Origin: Nocardia carnea
GTDB taxonomy: Bacteria; Actinomycetota; Actinomycetes; Mycobacteriales; Mycobacteriaceae
Assembly (NCBI RefSeq): GCF_029868325.1
Contig: NZ_JARWNW010000269.1
Location: forward strand, 62,001 to 126,000
Direction of reading: 5' to 3'
DNA: 64,000 nucleotides
A model generated the notes under the pieces. It made no database searches and was not told the DNA's origin. It saw only the letters and a list, made by a program, of their open reading frames with translations. Both the position numbers and the translations under genes were made by a program. Shown here one piece after another: positions 53,019 through 61,128 of this stretch. Each line of letters begins with the position of its first letter. Position 1 is the first letter of the stretch.

Positions 53019-53929
53019 ACACCCCGGATATCGGCCTGATCGGCCTGGGCAATATGGGATTCCAGATGGCCACACGCCTTCGGGAAACCGGCCACCGGCT
53101 CGTGGTGTTCGACGCCTGCCCCGAGCCGATGGACCGGGCGGTCGCGCTCGGCGCCGTGGCCGCGACCTCCCCCGCGGACGTGGCCGACCGCGCCGAAACA
53201 GTGCTGACCAGCCTGCCGACACCGCAGGTATCGCTGGAGGTCGCCACCGGCGGCGAGGGCATCGTCCACGGTTCCCGGGTACGCCGGGTCGTCGAACTCT
53301 CCACCATCGGCGCGCAGACCGCCCGGCGGCTTTCGGCGCTGCTCGCCCGACGCGGAATCGCCTTGCTCGACTGCCCGGTCAGCGGCGGCACCGCCGGGGC
53401 CCGCAACGGCACCCTCGCCCTCATGGCTGCCGGGCCCGCGGACGAATTCGGCTACGCCACGCCCGTTCTCGAGGCGCTCGGCCGGCCGTTCCTCGTGGCC
53501 ACCGAGCCCGGCGCCGGCCAGACGATGAAGCTGGTCAACAATCTGATGGCTGCCGCCACACTGGCCGCGACCGCCGAGGTGATGGTCATGGGGGTGAAGG
53601 CCGGCCTGGACCCCACCGTGATGATCGATGTACTCAACGCCGGCTCGGGCGCAACCCACGCCAGCCGCGACAAGTTCCCCCGCTCGGTACTCCCCCGCAC
53701 CTTCGACTTCGGCTTCGCCACGGGACTGATGACCAAGGACGTCCAGCTCTACCTGCGCGAGGCAGCAGAACTCGGCACACCGACCGAACTCGCCGAAGCG
53801 GTCGCCCGGCGCTGGGAAGAGACCACGGCCTCCCAAGGACCGGACGCCGATTTCACGACCATAGTGAAACCGCTCGAGTCGGCCGCGGGCGTGATCGTCG
53901 ACGGACGAGACGACCGCCGCAACCACTGA
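53015..53929 (+). CDS. 3-hydroxyisobutyrate dehydrogenase-family NAD(P)-dependent oxidoreductase
   Basis: 304 residues of the beta-hydroxyacid dehydrogenase family. IGLIGLGNMGFQMATRLRETGH (dinucleotide motif) opens the N-terminal domain, LLDCPVSGGTAGARNGTLALM is the substrate-binding loop and AGQTMKLVNNLMAAATLAA holds the catalytic Lys. It oxidises a beta-hydroxy acid or reduces a semialdehyde. ATG overlaps the upstream stop (ATGA), and the terminator at 53977-54017 follows, so this is the last gene of the operon. Confidence 0.87.
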   Translation: MNTPDIGLIGLGNMGFQMATRLRETGHRLVVFDACPEPMDRAVALGAVAATSPADVADRAETVLTSLPTPQVSLEVATGGEGIVHGSRVRRVVELSTIGAQTARRLSALLARRGIALLDCPVSGGTAGARNGTLALMAAGPADEFGYATPVLEALGRPFLVATEPGAGQTMKLVNNLMAAATLAATAEVMVMGVKAGLDPTVMIDVLNAGSGATHASRDKFPRSVLPRTFDFGFATGLMTKDVQLYLREAAELGTPTELAEAVARRWEETTASQGPDADFTTIVKPLESAAGVIVDGRDDRRNH

Positions 53930-53976
53930 TCCCCGCAACCACGGGCTCCGGACTCTGCGCCACCGGCACCACGCCG

Positions 53977-54017
53977 ATTTCGTAACCCGCCGGCTCAGGG
54001 CCGGCGGGATACGAAAT
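53977..54017. terminator. Bidirectional terminator
   Basis: ATTTCGTA and CCCGCCGGC pair with GCCGGCGGG and TACGAAAT (8 + 9 pairs separated by one A-A mismatch) around the loop TCAGG. It lies between the convergent stops at 53929 and 54038. On each strand the A/T-rich outer arm gives a short T-containing tail. Confidence 0.78.
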
Positions 54018-54037
54018 GTACTGCCCGAGGTTCGGGC

Positions 54038-55024
54038 TCAGGTTTCGGTCAACGGGAAGTGACAGGCGGCGTACTGCCCCGCGCGGACCTCGCGGACCTC
54101 CGGTTCCTCGTCGGCACATCGGCTCTGGGCACGTGGGCAGCGGGTCCGGAACCGGCAGCCTTGCGGCGGTGCGAGTGGTGAGGGAATATCTCCGGCCAGC
54201 GCCGGACCCCGGAAGCCCTCGCCGGGGCCGGCGAGCGGCACCGAATCGAGCAGCGCCCTCGTGTAGGGGTGCGCCGGGTGGTCGTACACCTCGACTGCAT
54301 CACCGAACTCGCATACCTTGCCGAGGTACATGACCATGACGTTATCGCTGATCGTCCGCACGACACCGAGGTCGTGACTGATGAACACCACGGTCAGGTC
54401 GTATTCGGCCTTGAGCTCGGAAATCAGATTGAGAATCTGCGCCTGCACCGAGACATCCAGCGCGGACACCGGTTCGTCGCAGATCAGCAGCCGGGGATCC
54501 ACCGCCAGCGCCCGCGCTATCGCGACCCGCTGGGCCTGCCCACCGGACAGTTGCCGGGGCAGCGCCCCGGCGAACCGCTCGTCGCCCATCCCGACCTTCG
54601 CGAGTACTTCCGCGGAGGTCGCCGCGCGCTCGTCCGCAGGTTTTCCGGCCACGGCCAGGCCCTCGACGACGATATCGCGCACCGGCCTGCGCGGGTTCAG
54701 CGAGGCCACCGGATCCTGAAAGATCATCTGCATCTCACGCCGCAGCGCACGCATACGGCGACCGCCGGCTTCATCGATCCATTCGCCGGCGAAGGTGATC
54801 CGGCCGGAGGTCAGGGTGTCCAGGCGGAGTACCGCCCGGCCGGTCGTGGACTTTCCACACCCCGATTCCCCGACGATTCCGAGGGTTTCGCCGGGCAGGA
54901 CATCGAAGCTGACCGAGGACACCGCCTGCACGGTCCCGCCGTCGGTGTCGTACTCGACCACCAGATCGCGCACACTGAGCAGTGTCGCCTCGCCGCGCAG
55001 GTGCGCGGTTCCGCTACCCGCCAT
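54038..55024 (-). CDS. Peptide/opine ABC transporter ATPase, DppF type
   Basis: 328-residue ABC ATPase of the oligopeptide/nickel family. Walker A GESGCGKST, Q-loop MIFQDPVASLNPR, signature LSGGQAQRVAIARAL, Walker B LLICDEPVSALD and H-loop ISHDLG are intact; the C-terminal oligopeptide-type extension GCRFRTRCPRAQSRCADEEPEV is present. Start uncertain: ATG at 55024 (used) or GTG at 55036, both overlapping the DppD stop. Last gene of the five-gene importer operon. Confidence 0.88.
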   Translation of the reverse strand: MAGSGTAHLRGEATLLSVRDLVVEYDTDGGTVQAVSSVSFDVLPGETLGIVGESGCGKSTTGRAVLRLDTLTSGRITFAGEWIDEAGGRRMRALRREMQMIFQDPVASLNPRRPVRDIVVEGLAVAGKPADERAATSAEVLAKVGMGDERFAGALPRQLSGGQAQRVAIARALAVDPRLLICDEPVSALDVSVQAQILNLISELKAEYDLTVVFISHDLGVVRTISDNVMVMYLGKVCEFGDAVEVYDHPAHPYTRALLDSVPLAGPGEGFRGPALAGDIPSPLAPPQGCRFRTRCPRAQSRCADEEPEVREVRAGQYAACHFPLTET

Positions 55025-56036
55025 GGATATCACCACCGGACTCGGAATGGACAGTTACGGATTCGGGAACAGGATGAACACACGCCACCAGGTGATCGGC
55101 GGAAATCTCGGTCAACACGGGACCGGGGGCTTCACCGCAGCCCTCGGCGACATGACCGCACCGGGGCGCGAACCGGCAACCCGGTGGCGGTGCCGACGGA
55201 TCCGGCAGGCTGCCCTCGATCAGCCGCAGCGGCGCGTATCGCCGGCGTTCGATCGTCGGAGTGGCATCCATCAGGGCCCGGGTATATCGATGCCGGGGCG
55301 CGGCGAATACCCGGCGGGTCGCCCCGGATTCGGCCAGCCGCCCGGCGTACATGACCGAGACCCGGTCGGTGCGACCGGCGACCACCGACAGATCATGGCT
55401 GATCAGCATCAGCGACATCCCCCGGTCCCGCTGCACGCGGCGCAGCAGGTCGAGGATCTGCCGCTGGATCGTCACATCCAGCGCGGTGGTCGGTTCGTCG
55501 GCGATCAGCAGATCGGGCTCGCAGGCCAGGGCGATCGCGATCATCACCCGCTGCCGCATCCCACCGGACATCTCGTGCGGGTAGTTGCGCAGCCGGCGCT
55601 CCGGATCCGGGACCCCGACCTCCCGAAGGAGTTCCAGGGCGCGAGTTTTCGCTTCGGACCGGCTGGTTCCGAGATGTTTGCGCATGCCCTCGGTGAGCTG
55701 GCGTTCGAGACGTACGACCGGATTGAGCGACCGTCCGGGGTCCTGGAAGACCATGGCGATCTGGTTGCCCCAGATCTCGAGTTTCTCCTTCTTGGACAGC
55801 GCGAGAATGTTCCGGCCTTGGAAGATCACCTCGCCGGAGCAGCCGGCGCGTGGCGGTAACAGTCCCATGATCGCCCGGGCCATCACCGACTTCCCGGATC
55901 CCGATTCGCCCACCACGCCCAGTGCCTGCGCCCGGTCCAGGTCGAAGGAGACATCGTCCACGGCGCGTACGACACCGCGTTCGGTCCTGATATAGGTGTG
56001 CAGATTCCGTACCTGCAGATTCGGTTGAGCACTCAT
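55014..56036 (-). CDS. Peptide/opine ABC transporter ATPase, DppD type
   Basis: 340-residue partner ATPase. Walker A GESGSGKSV, Q-loop MVFQDPGRSLNPV, signature MSGGMRQRVMIAIALA, Walker B LLIADEPTTALD and the C-terminal cysteine-rich GCRFAPRCGHVAEGC complete the heterodimer with DppF. Start at the ATG at 56036, 29 bases behind the binding-protein gene. The last codons overlap the DppF start. Confidence 0.88.
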   Translation of the reverse strand: MSAQPNLQVRNLHTYIRTERGVVRAVDDVSFDLDRAQALGVVGESGSGKSVMARAIMGLLPPRAGCSGEVIFQGRNILALSKKEKLEIWGNQIAMVFQDPGRSLNPVVRLERQLTEGMRKHLGTSRSEAKTRALELLREVGVPDPERRLRNYPHEMSGGMRQRVMIAIALACEPDLLIADEPTTALDVTIQRQILDLLRRVQRDRGMSLMLISHDLSVVAGRTDRVSVMYAGRLAESGATRRVFAAPRHRYTRALMDATPTIERRRYAPLRLIEGSLPDPSAPPPGCRFAPRCGHVAEGCGEAPGPVLTEISADHLVACVHPVPESVTVHSESGGDIHGG

Positions 56037-56065
56037 GGTTCCCAGCTCTCTTCGGGCTGTGCCCG

Positions 56066-57628
56066 CTATTCGACGATCCACAGCTCCTCGGGCCGCACCG
56101 ACCCGGCGCCGTACATGGTGAGACCACCGACGTTCTTCGCGGTAGCCGCTCCCGCGACGGTTCGTATGTAGAAGACGGCGGGCATCAGTTCGATCAACCG
56201 CTCCTGAACCGTCCGGTAGATCCCGATGCGCTGCTCCACATCCGTCGACGTCCGGCCGGTGTCGAGCGCCTGGTTCAGGACCGCGTCGTCGATACCGGCG
56301 GTGTTGCGGCTCGAGTCGCCGTGGAATGCCGTCCACAGGCGGGGTTCGGGGTCATCGAAGAACGCGCCGCCGGTCATCACGTCGAAATCGTGCGTATAAC
56401 GCAGTTTGATCAGGTCGATGATATCGATGACCTTCACTTCGACCTCGATATTGTCGAACGCGCTGAGCTGAGCCTGCACACTTTCCGCCAGCAGCCGGTT
56501 CTCTGTCTGCGCGGTGGTGGTGTAGGTGAACTTCACGGGCTTGCCCTCGGCCGCCAGCTCGTCGAACAACCGTTGCGCAGTCTCCGGATCGTGTGTCTGC
56601 AAGGGCAGGTCCGGCGCATAGTAGGGAGACGATTCGCGGAACAGGGTGGTCGGGAGTTCCCCGCTTCCGTGGTAGATCGTCAGGTTGAGCGCGTTCACAT
56701 CGATTGCGGCCGCCACGGCCCGGCGGGCGCGGATATCGTCGAACGGCGCACGCCGCATATTCATCGACAGATGCTGTCCGCCGTGCAGCGCCGCCACCGC
56801 GGTGGGGAAGCCTTGATTCTTCAGCTTTTCGATACTTCCCCAGTTCGAGCTGATGATCACGTCCGAACCACCACTGATCAGCGTGTTGTACCCCTGAACG
56901 GAATCGCCGGAGGTGCGCAGCTCGATCCGATCGAGATACGGTTTCGGCGCATCCCAGTACTGCGGGTTCTCGACCAGCTCGATCACGTCTTGGCGGGCCC
57001 ATCGCTGGAGGGTGAACGGACCCGCGCCCACCGGGTTGCGGTCGAAGGCCGCACGTCCCGCTTGCAGCGCCTGCGGTGAGGCGATCCAGTTCATCGAACT
57101 TTCCACGATTGTGTAGGCGAAATGCGGTACCGGGTGGTGCATCCGTACTCGCAGCGTGGTCGGGTTCACCACTTCGGTCGCGGCGATCACCGCCGCATCC
57201 TCGGCATAGGAAGATCCGTTGGCCGGGTCGGGGAAGCGATCCCAGTTGTATTTCACGGCCGCCGCGTCCAGCGGGGTACCGTCGGTGAACCGCAGATCCG
57301 GCCGCAACGTCAGGTCGAAGGTGGTACCCCCGTCGTGCGTGGCGAAGCCGGTCGCCATGGTGTAGTCGATCTTCCCGCTTTCCGGATTGTTGACCATCAA
57401 CGTCCCGTACAGGGCATTGCCCAGCATCGCGTTGATCACCCACTGGTTTCCCAGGGCCACCGGGTCGAGGGTGCGTGGCTCACTGATCTGGATGATCTGC
57501 GCGGTGCCGCCGGGTACGGGATCGCCACCGGGGCCGGTTCCGGTTCCCGCTCCGGTTCCGCCACAGGCAGCCAGGACGAGAGCGGTGCAGCCCACGGCGA
57601 TCGAACGAAATAGGGATGTTCGCAGCAT
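56066..57628 (-). CDS. Substrate-binding lipoprotein of the ABC importer
   Basis: 520 residues, a family-5 extracellular solute-binding protein. A signal peptide with lipobox ALVLAAC (Cys21 or 22) is followed by a Gly/Thr-rich linker; then PRTLDPVALGNQWVINAML, LTLRPDLRFTDGTPLDAAAVKYNWDRF (the family's SBP_bac_5 signature) and IRARRAVAAAIDVNAL. It captures the substrate at the cell surface for the DppB/C/D/F complex. Ligand unknown; operator sharing with the twelve-gene operon suggests that pathway's starting compound. ATG after AAAGG; the gene sits between DppC and DppD. Confidence 0.88.
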   Translation of the reverse strand: MLRTSLFRSIAVGCTALVLAACGGTGAGTGTGPGGDPVPGGTAQIIQISEPRTLDPVALGNQWVINAMLGNALYGTLMVNNPESGKIDYTMATGFATHDGGTTFDLTLRPDLRFTDGTPLDAAAVKYNWDRFPDPANGSSYAEDAAVIAATEVVNPTTLRVRMHHPVPHFAYTIVESSMNWIASPQALQAGRAAFDRNPVGAGPFTLQRWARQDVIELVENPQYWDAPKPYLDRIELRTSGDSVQGYNTLISGGSDVIISSNWGSIEKLKNQGFPTAVAALHGGQHLSMNMRRAPFDDIRARRAVAAAIDVNALNLTIYHGSGELPTTLFRESSPYYAPDLPLQTHDPETAQRLFDELAAEGKPVKFTYTTTAQTENRLLAESVQAQLSAFDNIEVEVKVIDIIDLIKLRYTHDFDVMTGGAFFDDPEPRLWTAFHGDSSRNTAGIDDAVLNQALDTGRTSTDVEQRIGIYRTVQERLIELMPAVFYIRTVAGAATAKNVGGLTMYGAGSVRPEELWIVE

Positions 57629-57642
57629 CTTCGGCCTTTCGG

Positions 57643-58536
57643 TCAGTCGCGCATCGTGCGATCGAATCGGCCGCGCAGGTGATCGCCGGCCTGGTTCAGC
57701 GCGAAAACTGTGCAGAAGATGACCGCGGCGGGTACGAAAACCAGGTGCGGTGCGCCCGCCAGGCTGTCCTTGCCGTCGGAGATCATTCCGCCCCAGCTCG
57801 GTGTCGGGGGCGGAATGCCGAGCCCGAGAAAGCTCAGCGATCCTTCCGCGACGATCAGTGCGGCCATGATGACCGGGAGATATGCCAGCAATGGTGGCAG
57901 CACATTGGGCAGGATCTCCTTGCCCAGGATCCGGCCGTGACCGGCACCCATGTTCCGGGCAGCGAGCACGAACTCGCGGGCCGTCCAGGACAGCGTGTTC
58001 GCCCGGGCAAGCCTGATGAACGACGGGACGATGATCAGCGACAGGCCGGCCATCAGGGTGCGCAGGCCCGGAGTGAAGACCGCGGTCAGCGCCATCAGCA
58101 GGATCAGCGGCGGGAACGCGAGCATCGTATCGCTGAGCAACCGGATCCCCGAGTCCGCTCGCTTCTGGAAATAGCCGCCCAGCATCCCGATACTCGCCCC
58201 GATCGCCGACCCGATGAGGGCCGCGACGGTACCGACCAGCAACGACACCTGGGCGCCGTAGACGCACCGGGACAGCATCGAGCGCCCCAAGTTGTCGGTG
58301 CCGGCCAGGAGATCGAGCGACCCGAATTGCGGAGGTTGCCGTGGCGGGCCGACCGGGATCGAATACGAAGCCAGGGGAAGCAGGTCGGCGAAGATGGCCG
58401 CCCCGATCATCACGCCCAACCAGGCGTAGGACAGGTACACCAGGATCGAGCGTGGTTTCCGCAGCCGGGGAACGTCCGGCTTCCTGGGCGTCCGGGCCCG
58501 CTGCTCGGGCGTTGTCTGCACGTCGGCTCGGGTCAT
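57643..58536 (-). CDS. ABC transporter permease, DppC type
   Basis: 297 residues, six predicted membrane segments. A charged N-terminal tail precedes the first helix (ILVYLSYAWLGVMIGAAIFADLL); the LGTDNLGRSMLSR-like segment (AGTDNLGRSMLSRCVYGAQVSL) and the cytoplasmic EAA loop (EFVLAARNMGAGHGRILGKEILPNVLPPLLAY) are diagnostic. ATG overlaps the DppB stop (ATGA). Confidence 0.88.
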   Translation of the reverse strand: MTRADVQTTPEQRARTPRKPDVPRLRKPRSILVYLSYAWLGVMIGAAIFADLLPLASYSIPVGPPRQPPQFGSLDLLAGTDNLGRSMLSRCVYGAQVSLLVGTVAALIGSAIGASIGMLGGYFQKRADSGIRLLSDTMLAFPPLILLMALTAVFTPGLRTLMAGLSLIIVPSFIRLARANTLSWTAREFVLAARNMGAGHGRILGKEILPNVLPPLLAYLPVIMAALIVAEGSLSFLGLGIPPPTPSWGGMISDGKDSLAGAPHLVFVPAAVIFCTVFALNQAGDHLRGRFDRTMRD

Positions 58537-59486
58537 ACCGTGGCCACCTTCCTGACCCGCGGGTCGATCAGCTCATAGCTGGAGTCGACCAGGATGTTGA
58601 CGACGACATAGACGATCGCCATGAATGCCACGATTCCCTGCACCATGATGAGGTCCCGGGAAACGATCGAGGACGCGAGCAACTGGCCGAGCCCGGGCAG
58701 CGAGAACAGCGTTTCGACGATCACCGTGCCACCGATCAGGCGCCCGAGATTGAGACCTGCCAGGGTGATCAACGAGAACGACGACGGACGCAGCGCATGC
58801 CGAAACATGACGTACCATTCGCTCATCCCCTTGGCGCGTGCCGCCCCGATGAAATCCTCACGCAGAGTGGTGATCAGGTCTGTCCGCAGCAGCCGGTGGA
58901 ATGCGGCGATCTCCATCAGCGCCATGGCGATGGCCGGCAGCAGGGCGGACTGCAGGTTGAGCCCGATCCCGTCGCCGATACGGTTCCATCCGGCCACCGG
59001 GGCCCAGCCGAGTTCGACGGCGAAGAAGTAGATGAGTACCGGGCCCGCGACGAACGCAGGTACGGAGAGGAATACGGAGGTCAGTGCGGCGGTCCCACGG
59101 TCGACCGGGCCACCGGGTCGCATCGCCGACAACACGGCGAGGAAGACCGCGCTGACCAGTGCGATGACGAGCGCCATGGCGGCCAGCTGGAATGTCACCG
59201 GCAACCGTTCCGCGATCGCCGTCGTCACCGATTGTCCCGTGAGCGGTGAGGTACCCAGATCGCCCTGGGCGGCGTTTCCGACCCAGTGGAGGTATTGCAT
59301 CCACACGGGATCGTCGAGGCCGAGCTTGGCGTCGAGCGCCGCAACCGCTTCCGGCGTGGCCGCGTCGCCGAGGATGGCCTGCGCCACGGAGCCCGGCGCG
59401 AAACTCAGTAGCACCACGACAGCCAGGGTGACCAGGAGAATCACCAGCAGGCCCCGGCCCACTCGCCTCACGATGGAAAACATCAT
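58533..59486 (-). CDS. ABC transporter permease, DppB type
   Basis: 317 residues with six membrane segments; first helix GLLVILLVTLAVVVLLSFAPGS. The DppB-type extracellular region LGLDDPVWMQYLHWVGNAAQGDLG and the EAA loop DFIGAARAKGMSEWYVMFRHALRPSSFSLI are clear. ATGATG start with GAAGG upstream; either ATG is possible. First gene of the importer operon (B-C-binding protein-D-F). Two AGAAT-N3-ATTCT dyads lie 99-163 bases upstream. Confidence 0.88.
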   Translation of the reverse strand: MMFSIVRRVGRGLLVILLVTLAVVVLLSFAPGSVAQAILGDAATPEAVAALDAKLGLDDPVWMQYLHWVGNAAQGDLGTSPLTGQSVTTAIAERLPVTFQLAAMALVIALVSAVFLAVLSAMRPGGPVDRGTAALTSVFLSVPAFVAGPVLIYFFAVELGWAPVAGWNRIGDGIGLNLQSALLPAIAMALMEIAAFHRLLRTDLITTLREDFIGAARAKGMSEWYVMFRHALRPSSFSLITLAGLNLGRLIGGTVIVETLFSLPGLGQLLASSIVSRDLIMVQGIVAFMAIVYVVVNILVDSSYELIDPRVRKVATV

Positions 59487-59584
59487 CCACCTTCGCCTTT
59501 CCGAAGCGCGCGACCGTCCGGCCGGACACCCGTGGGGTGCCTGACTCGCGTTTCTCGGTCTGATGCGGGCTGACGCGACCTGGC

Positions 59585-59599
59585 GAGAATCCGATTCTC
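59585..59599. promoter_or_regulatory. Operator GAGAAT-CCG-ATTCTC of the importer operon
   Basis: Perfect six-base arms around three bases, centred 106 bases before the DppB start. It contains AGAAT-N3-ATTCT (59586-59598) and lies 44 bases, close to four helical turns, from the next dyad. Confidence 0.65.
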
Positions 59600-59622
59600 C
59601 TCACAGAGATTTGTGTTCGCGT

Positions 59623-59649
59623 TCTGGGTAGAATCATATTCTACCCAGA
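59623..59649. promoter_or_regulatory. 27-base perfect operator dyad of the importer operon
   Basis: TCTGGGTAGAAT and ATTCTACCCAGA are exact reverse complements around CAT. The longest and most symmetrical copy of the AGAAT-N3-ATTCT motif (59630-59642) in the window. It lies between the P450 stop (59757) and the importer start (59486). Confidence 0.75.
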
Positions 59650-59756
59650 GCCAGGTCGTACGAAAATGACGAAAGTCCTTCGAAGCCGCTGGTAACAGCG
59701 TCTTTTCGATTATGTTGCCGGCCGGTCGACCCTGACCCTCCGAGCCGGCTGCGCGA

Positions 59757-61091
59757 TCACGTTCCTGCGGTGACAGGGGCGGCGAGCCCCTGGTCGTCGA
59801 TCATCCGCTCCAAGACGACGAGTGTGTCGTCCAGCCCGGGCCCCGACCGGCGACCCGGAGTGAACGTCGCGGGCAGTTTGCGCATCCCCTGGATCACCCC
59901 GATGGTGTCGTAGTGGACCGTCGCTTCGGGGTCGCAGTGGAAGTCCGGTATCCGGTCGAGAACCGCGACCAGCATCCGCTTGAACACCGTGCGCGCGAGA
60001 TTGGACCCGATACAGCGGTGGATACCCAGGCCGAAACTGGTATGCCGATTGCCTTTACGGTCCAGGACCACGGTATCGGGATCGGGAAAAACCGCCGGGT
60101 CACGGTTCGCCATCGCCCAGGACAGCCAGAGCCGCTCACCTTCGGCGAATTCCTGGCCGGCGATATCGCAGTCCGCGGAGATGGTGCGGCCGTCGCCGGG
60201 CGCGGGGGTGAAATAGCGCAGGAATTCCTCGGTCGCGGAGTTCAGCAGGAGGTCGCGTTCGCGGCTCAGGGTTTCGCGCTCGGCGGGGTGTTCGGACAAC
60301 CATTCCAGAGAGTGCGCGGTGAGCGCGGTGGTCGTATCGAACCCGCCGCCGATGAGCAGCCCCAGCATGCCGAGCAGATCGATATCTTCGGGCTTCTCGC
60401 CGTCGATCTCCAAGCGGGCCAAGCCGTCGATCAGTCCGGGCCGCGGATTTTCCCGGATTTCGTGCAGGTTCGCCAGCAGGTCCAGGCCCATCGCCATATT
60501 CAGTTCCTGCACCCGCTCCCGATCGGGTGAATCCGGTGGGGTGTACACCACCGCGTGCGAGGGTTCGTTGTATACGACCCACTTCGCGAGCGGGATCCCG
60601 AGCATGCCGAGGGTGACGACAGCGGGGACGATATTGGCGAGATCGTCGACGAAGTCGATGCGCCCGGATTCGATCTTCTCGTCGAGGCACGCCCGCACCA
60701 GTTCATCGATGAACGGTTCCCACCGGCGTACGGCACTCGGCGACAGGTACGGGTTGAGCACCGCCCGGAACAGCCGATGCTCGGGATCGTCCATTTCCAG
60801 GATGCCGTTGCGCATGGGCATCGGCGTCTCGGCGAACGGAATGGTGATGCCGAGATACCCGCGGCGCTCGTTCTTGTAGTCGCGATCGTTGGATACATGC
60901 GGGCACCGCGCCAGCTCGAACACTTCCCGGTGGCCGGCGGCGACCCAATGGCCGCCGTGGGTTTCGGTCCAGGCCACCGGGCATTTCTCGTGCATCTCCC
61001 GGGTGATCTCGGCGAATCGGCCCCGGTACTCCGGGGTGTGGCGATCGAAGTGATAGAGCTTGCGGGTCCGGCCCGAGTGTCCTGTGTCCAC
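59757..61091 (-). CDS. Cytochrome P450
   Basis: 444-residue class I P450 with canonical motifs: I-helix GGGFDTTTAL, K-helix EEFLR (ExxR) and heme loop FGLGIHRCIGSNLAR with Cys360. The HVSNDRDY and PMPMRNGILEMDDPEHRLFR segments resemble the CYP families of actinobacterial terpene and steroid catabolism. GTG start with AAGGA upstream. It lies 37 bases behind the VWA-domain gene on the same strand, so co-transcription with the NorD/NorQ-type genes is possible. The importer operon starts 270 bases further down and has its own promoter region. Confidence 0.88.
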   Translation of the reverse strand: MDTGHSGRTRKLYHFDRHTPEYRGRFAEITREMHEKCPVAWTETHGGHWVAAGHREVFELARCPHVSNDRDYKNERRGYLGITIPFAETPMPMRNGILEMDDPEHRLFRAVLNPYLSPSAVRRWEPFIDELVRACLDEKIESGRIDFVDDLANIVPAVVTLGMLGIPLAKWVVYNEPSHAVVYTPPDSPDRERVQELNMAMGLDLLANLHEIRENPRPGLIDGLARLEIDGEKPEDIDLLGMLGLLIGGGFDTTTALTAHSLEWLSEHPAERETLSRERDLLLNSATEEFLRYFTPAPGDGRTISADCDIAGQEFAEGERLWLSWAMANRDPAVFPDPDTVVLDRKGNRHTSFGLGIHRCIGSNLARTVFKRMLVAVLDRIPDFHCDPEATVHYDTIGVIQGMRKLPATFTPGRRSGPGLDDTLVVLERMIDDQGLAAPVTAGT

Positions 61092-61128
61092 TGCTGTTTT
61101 CCTTTCGAGGGGCGGGAACTGGTGCCGT

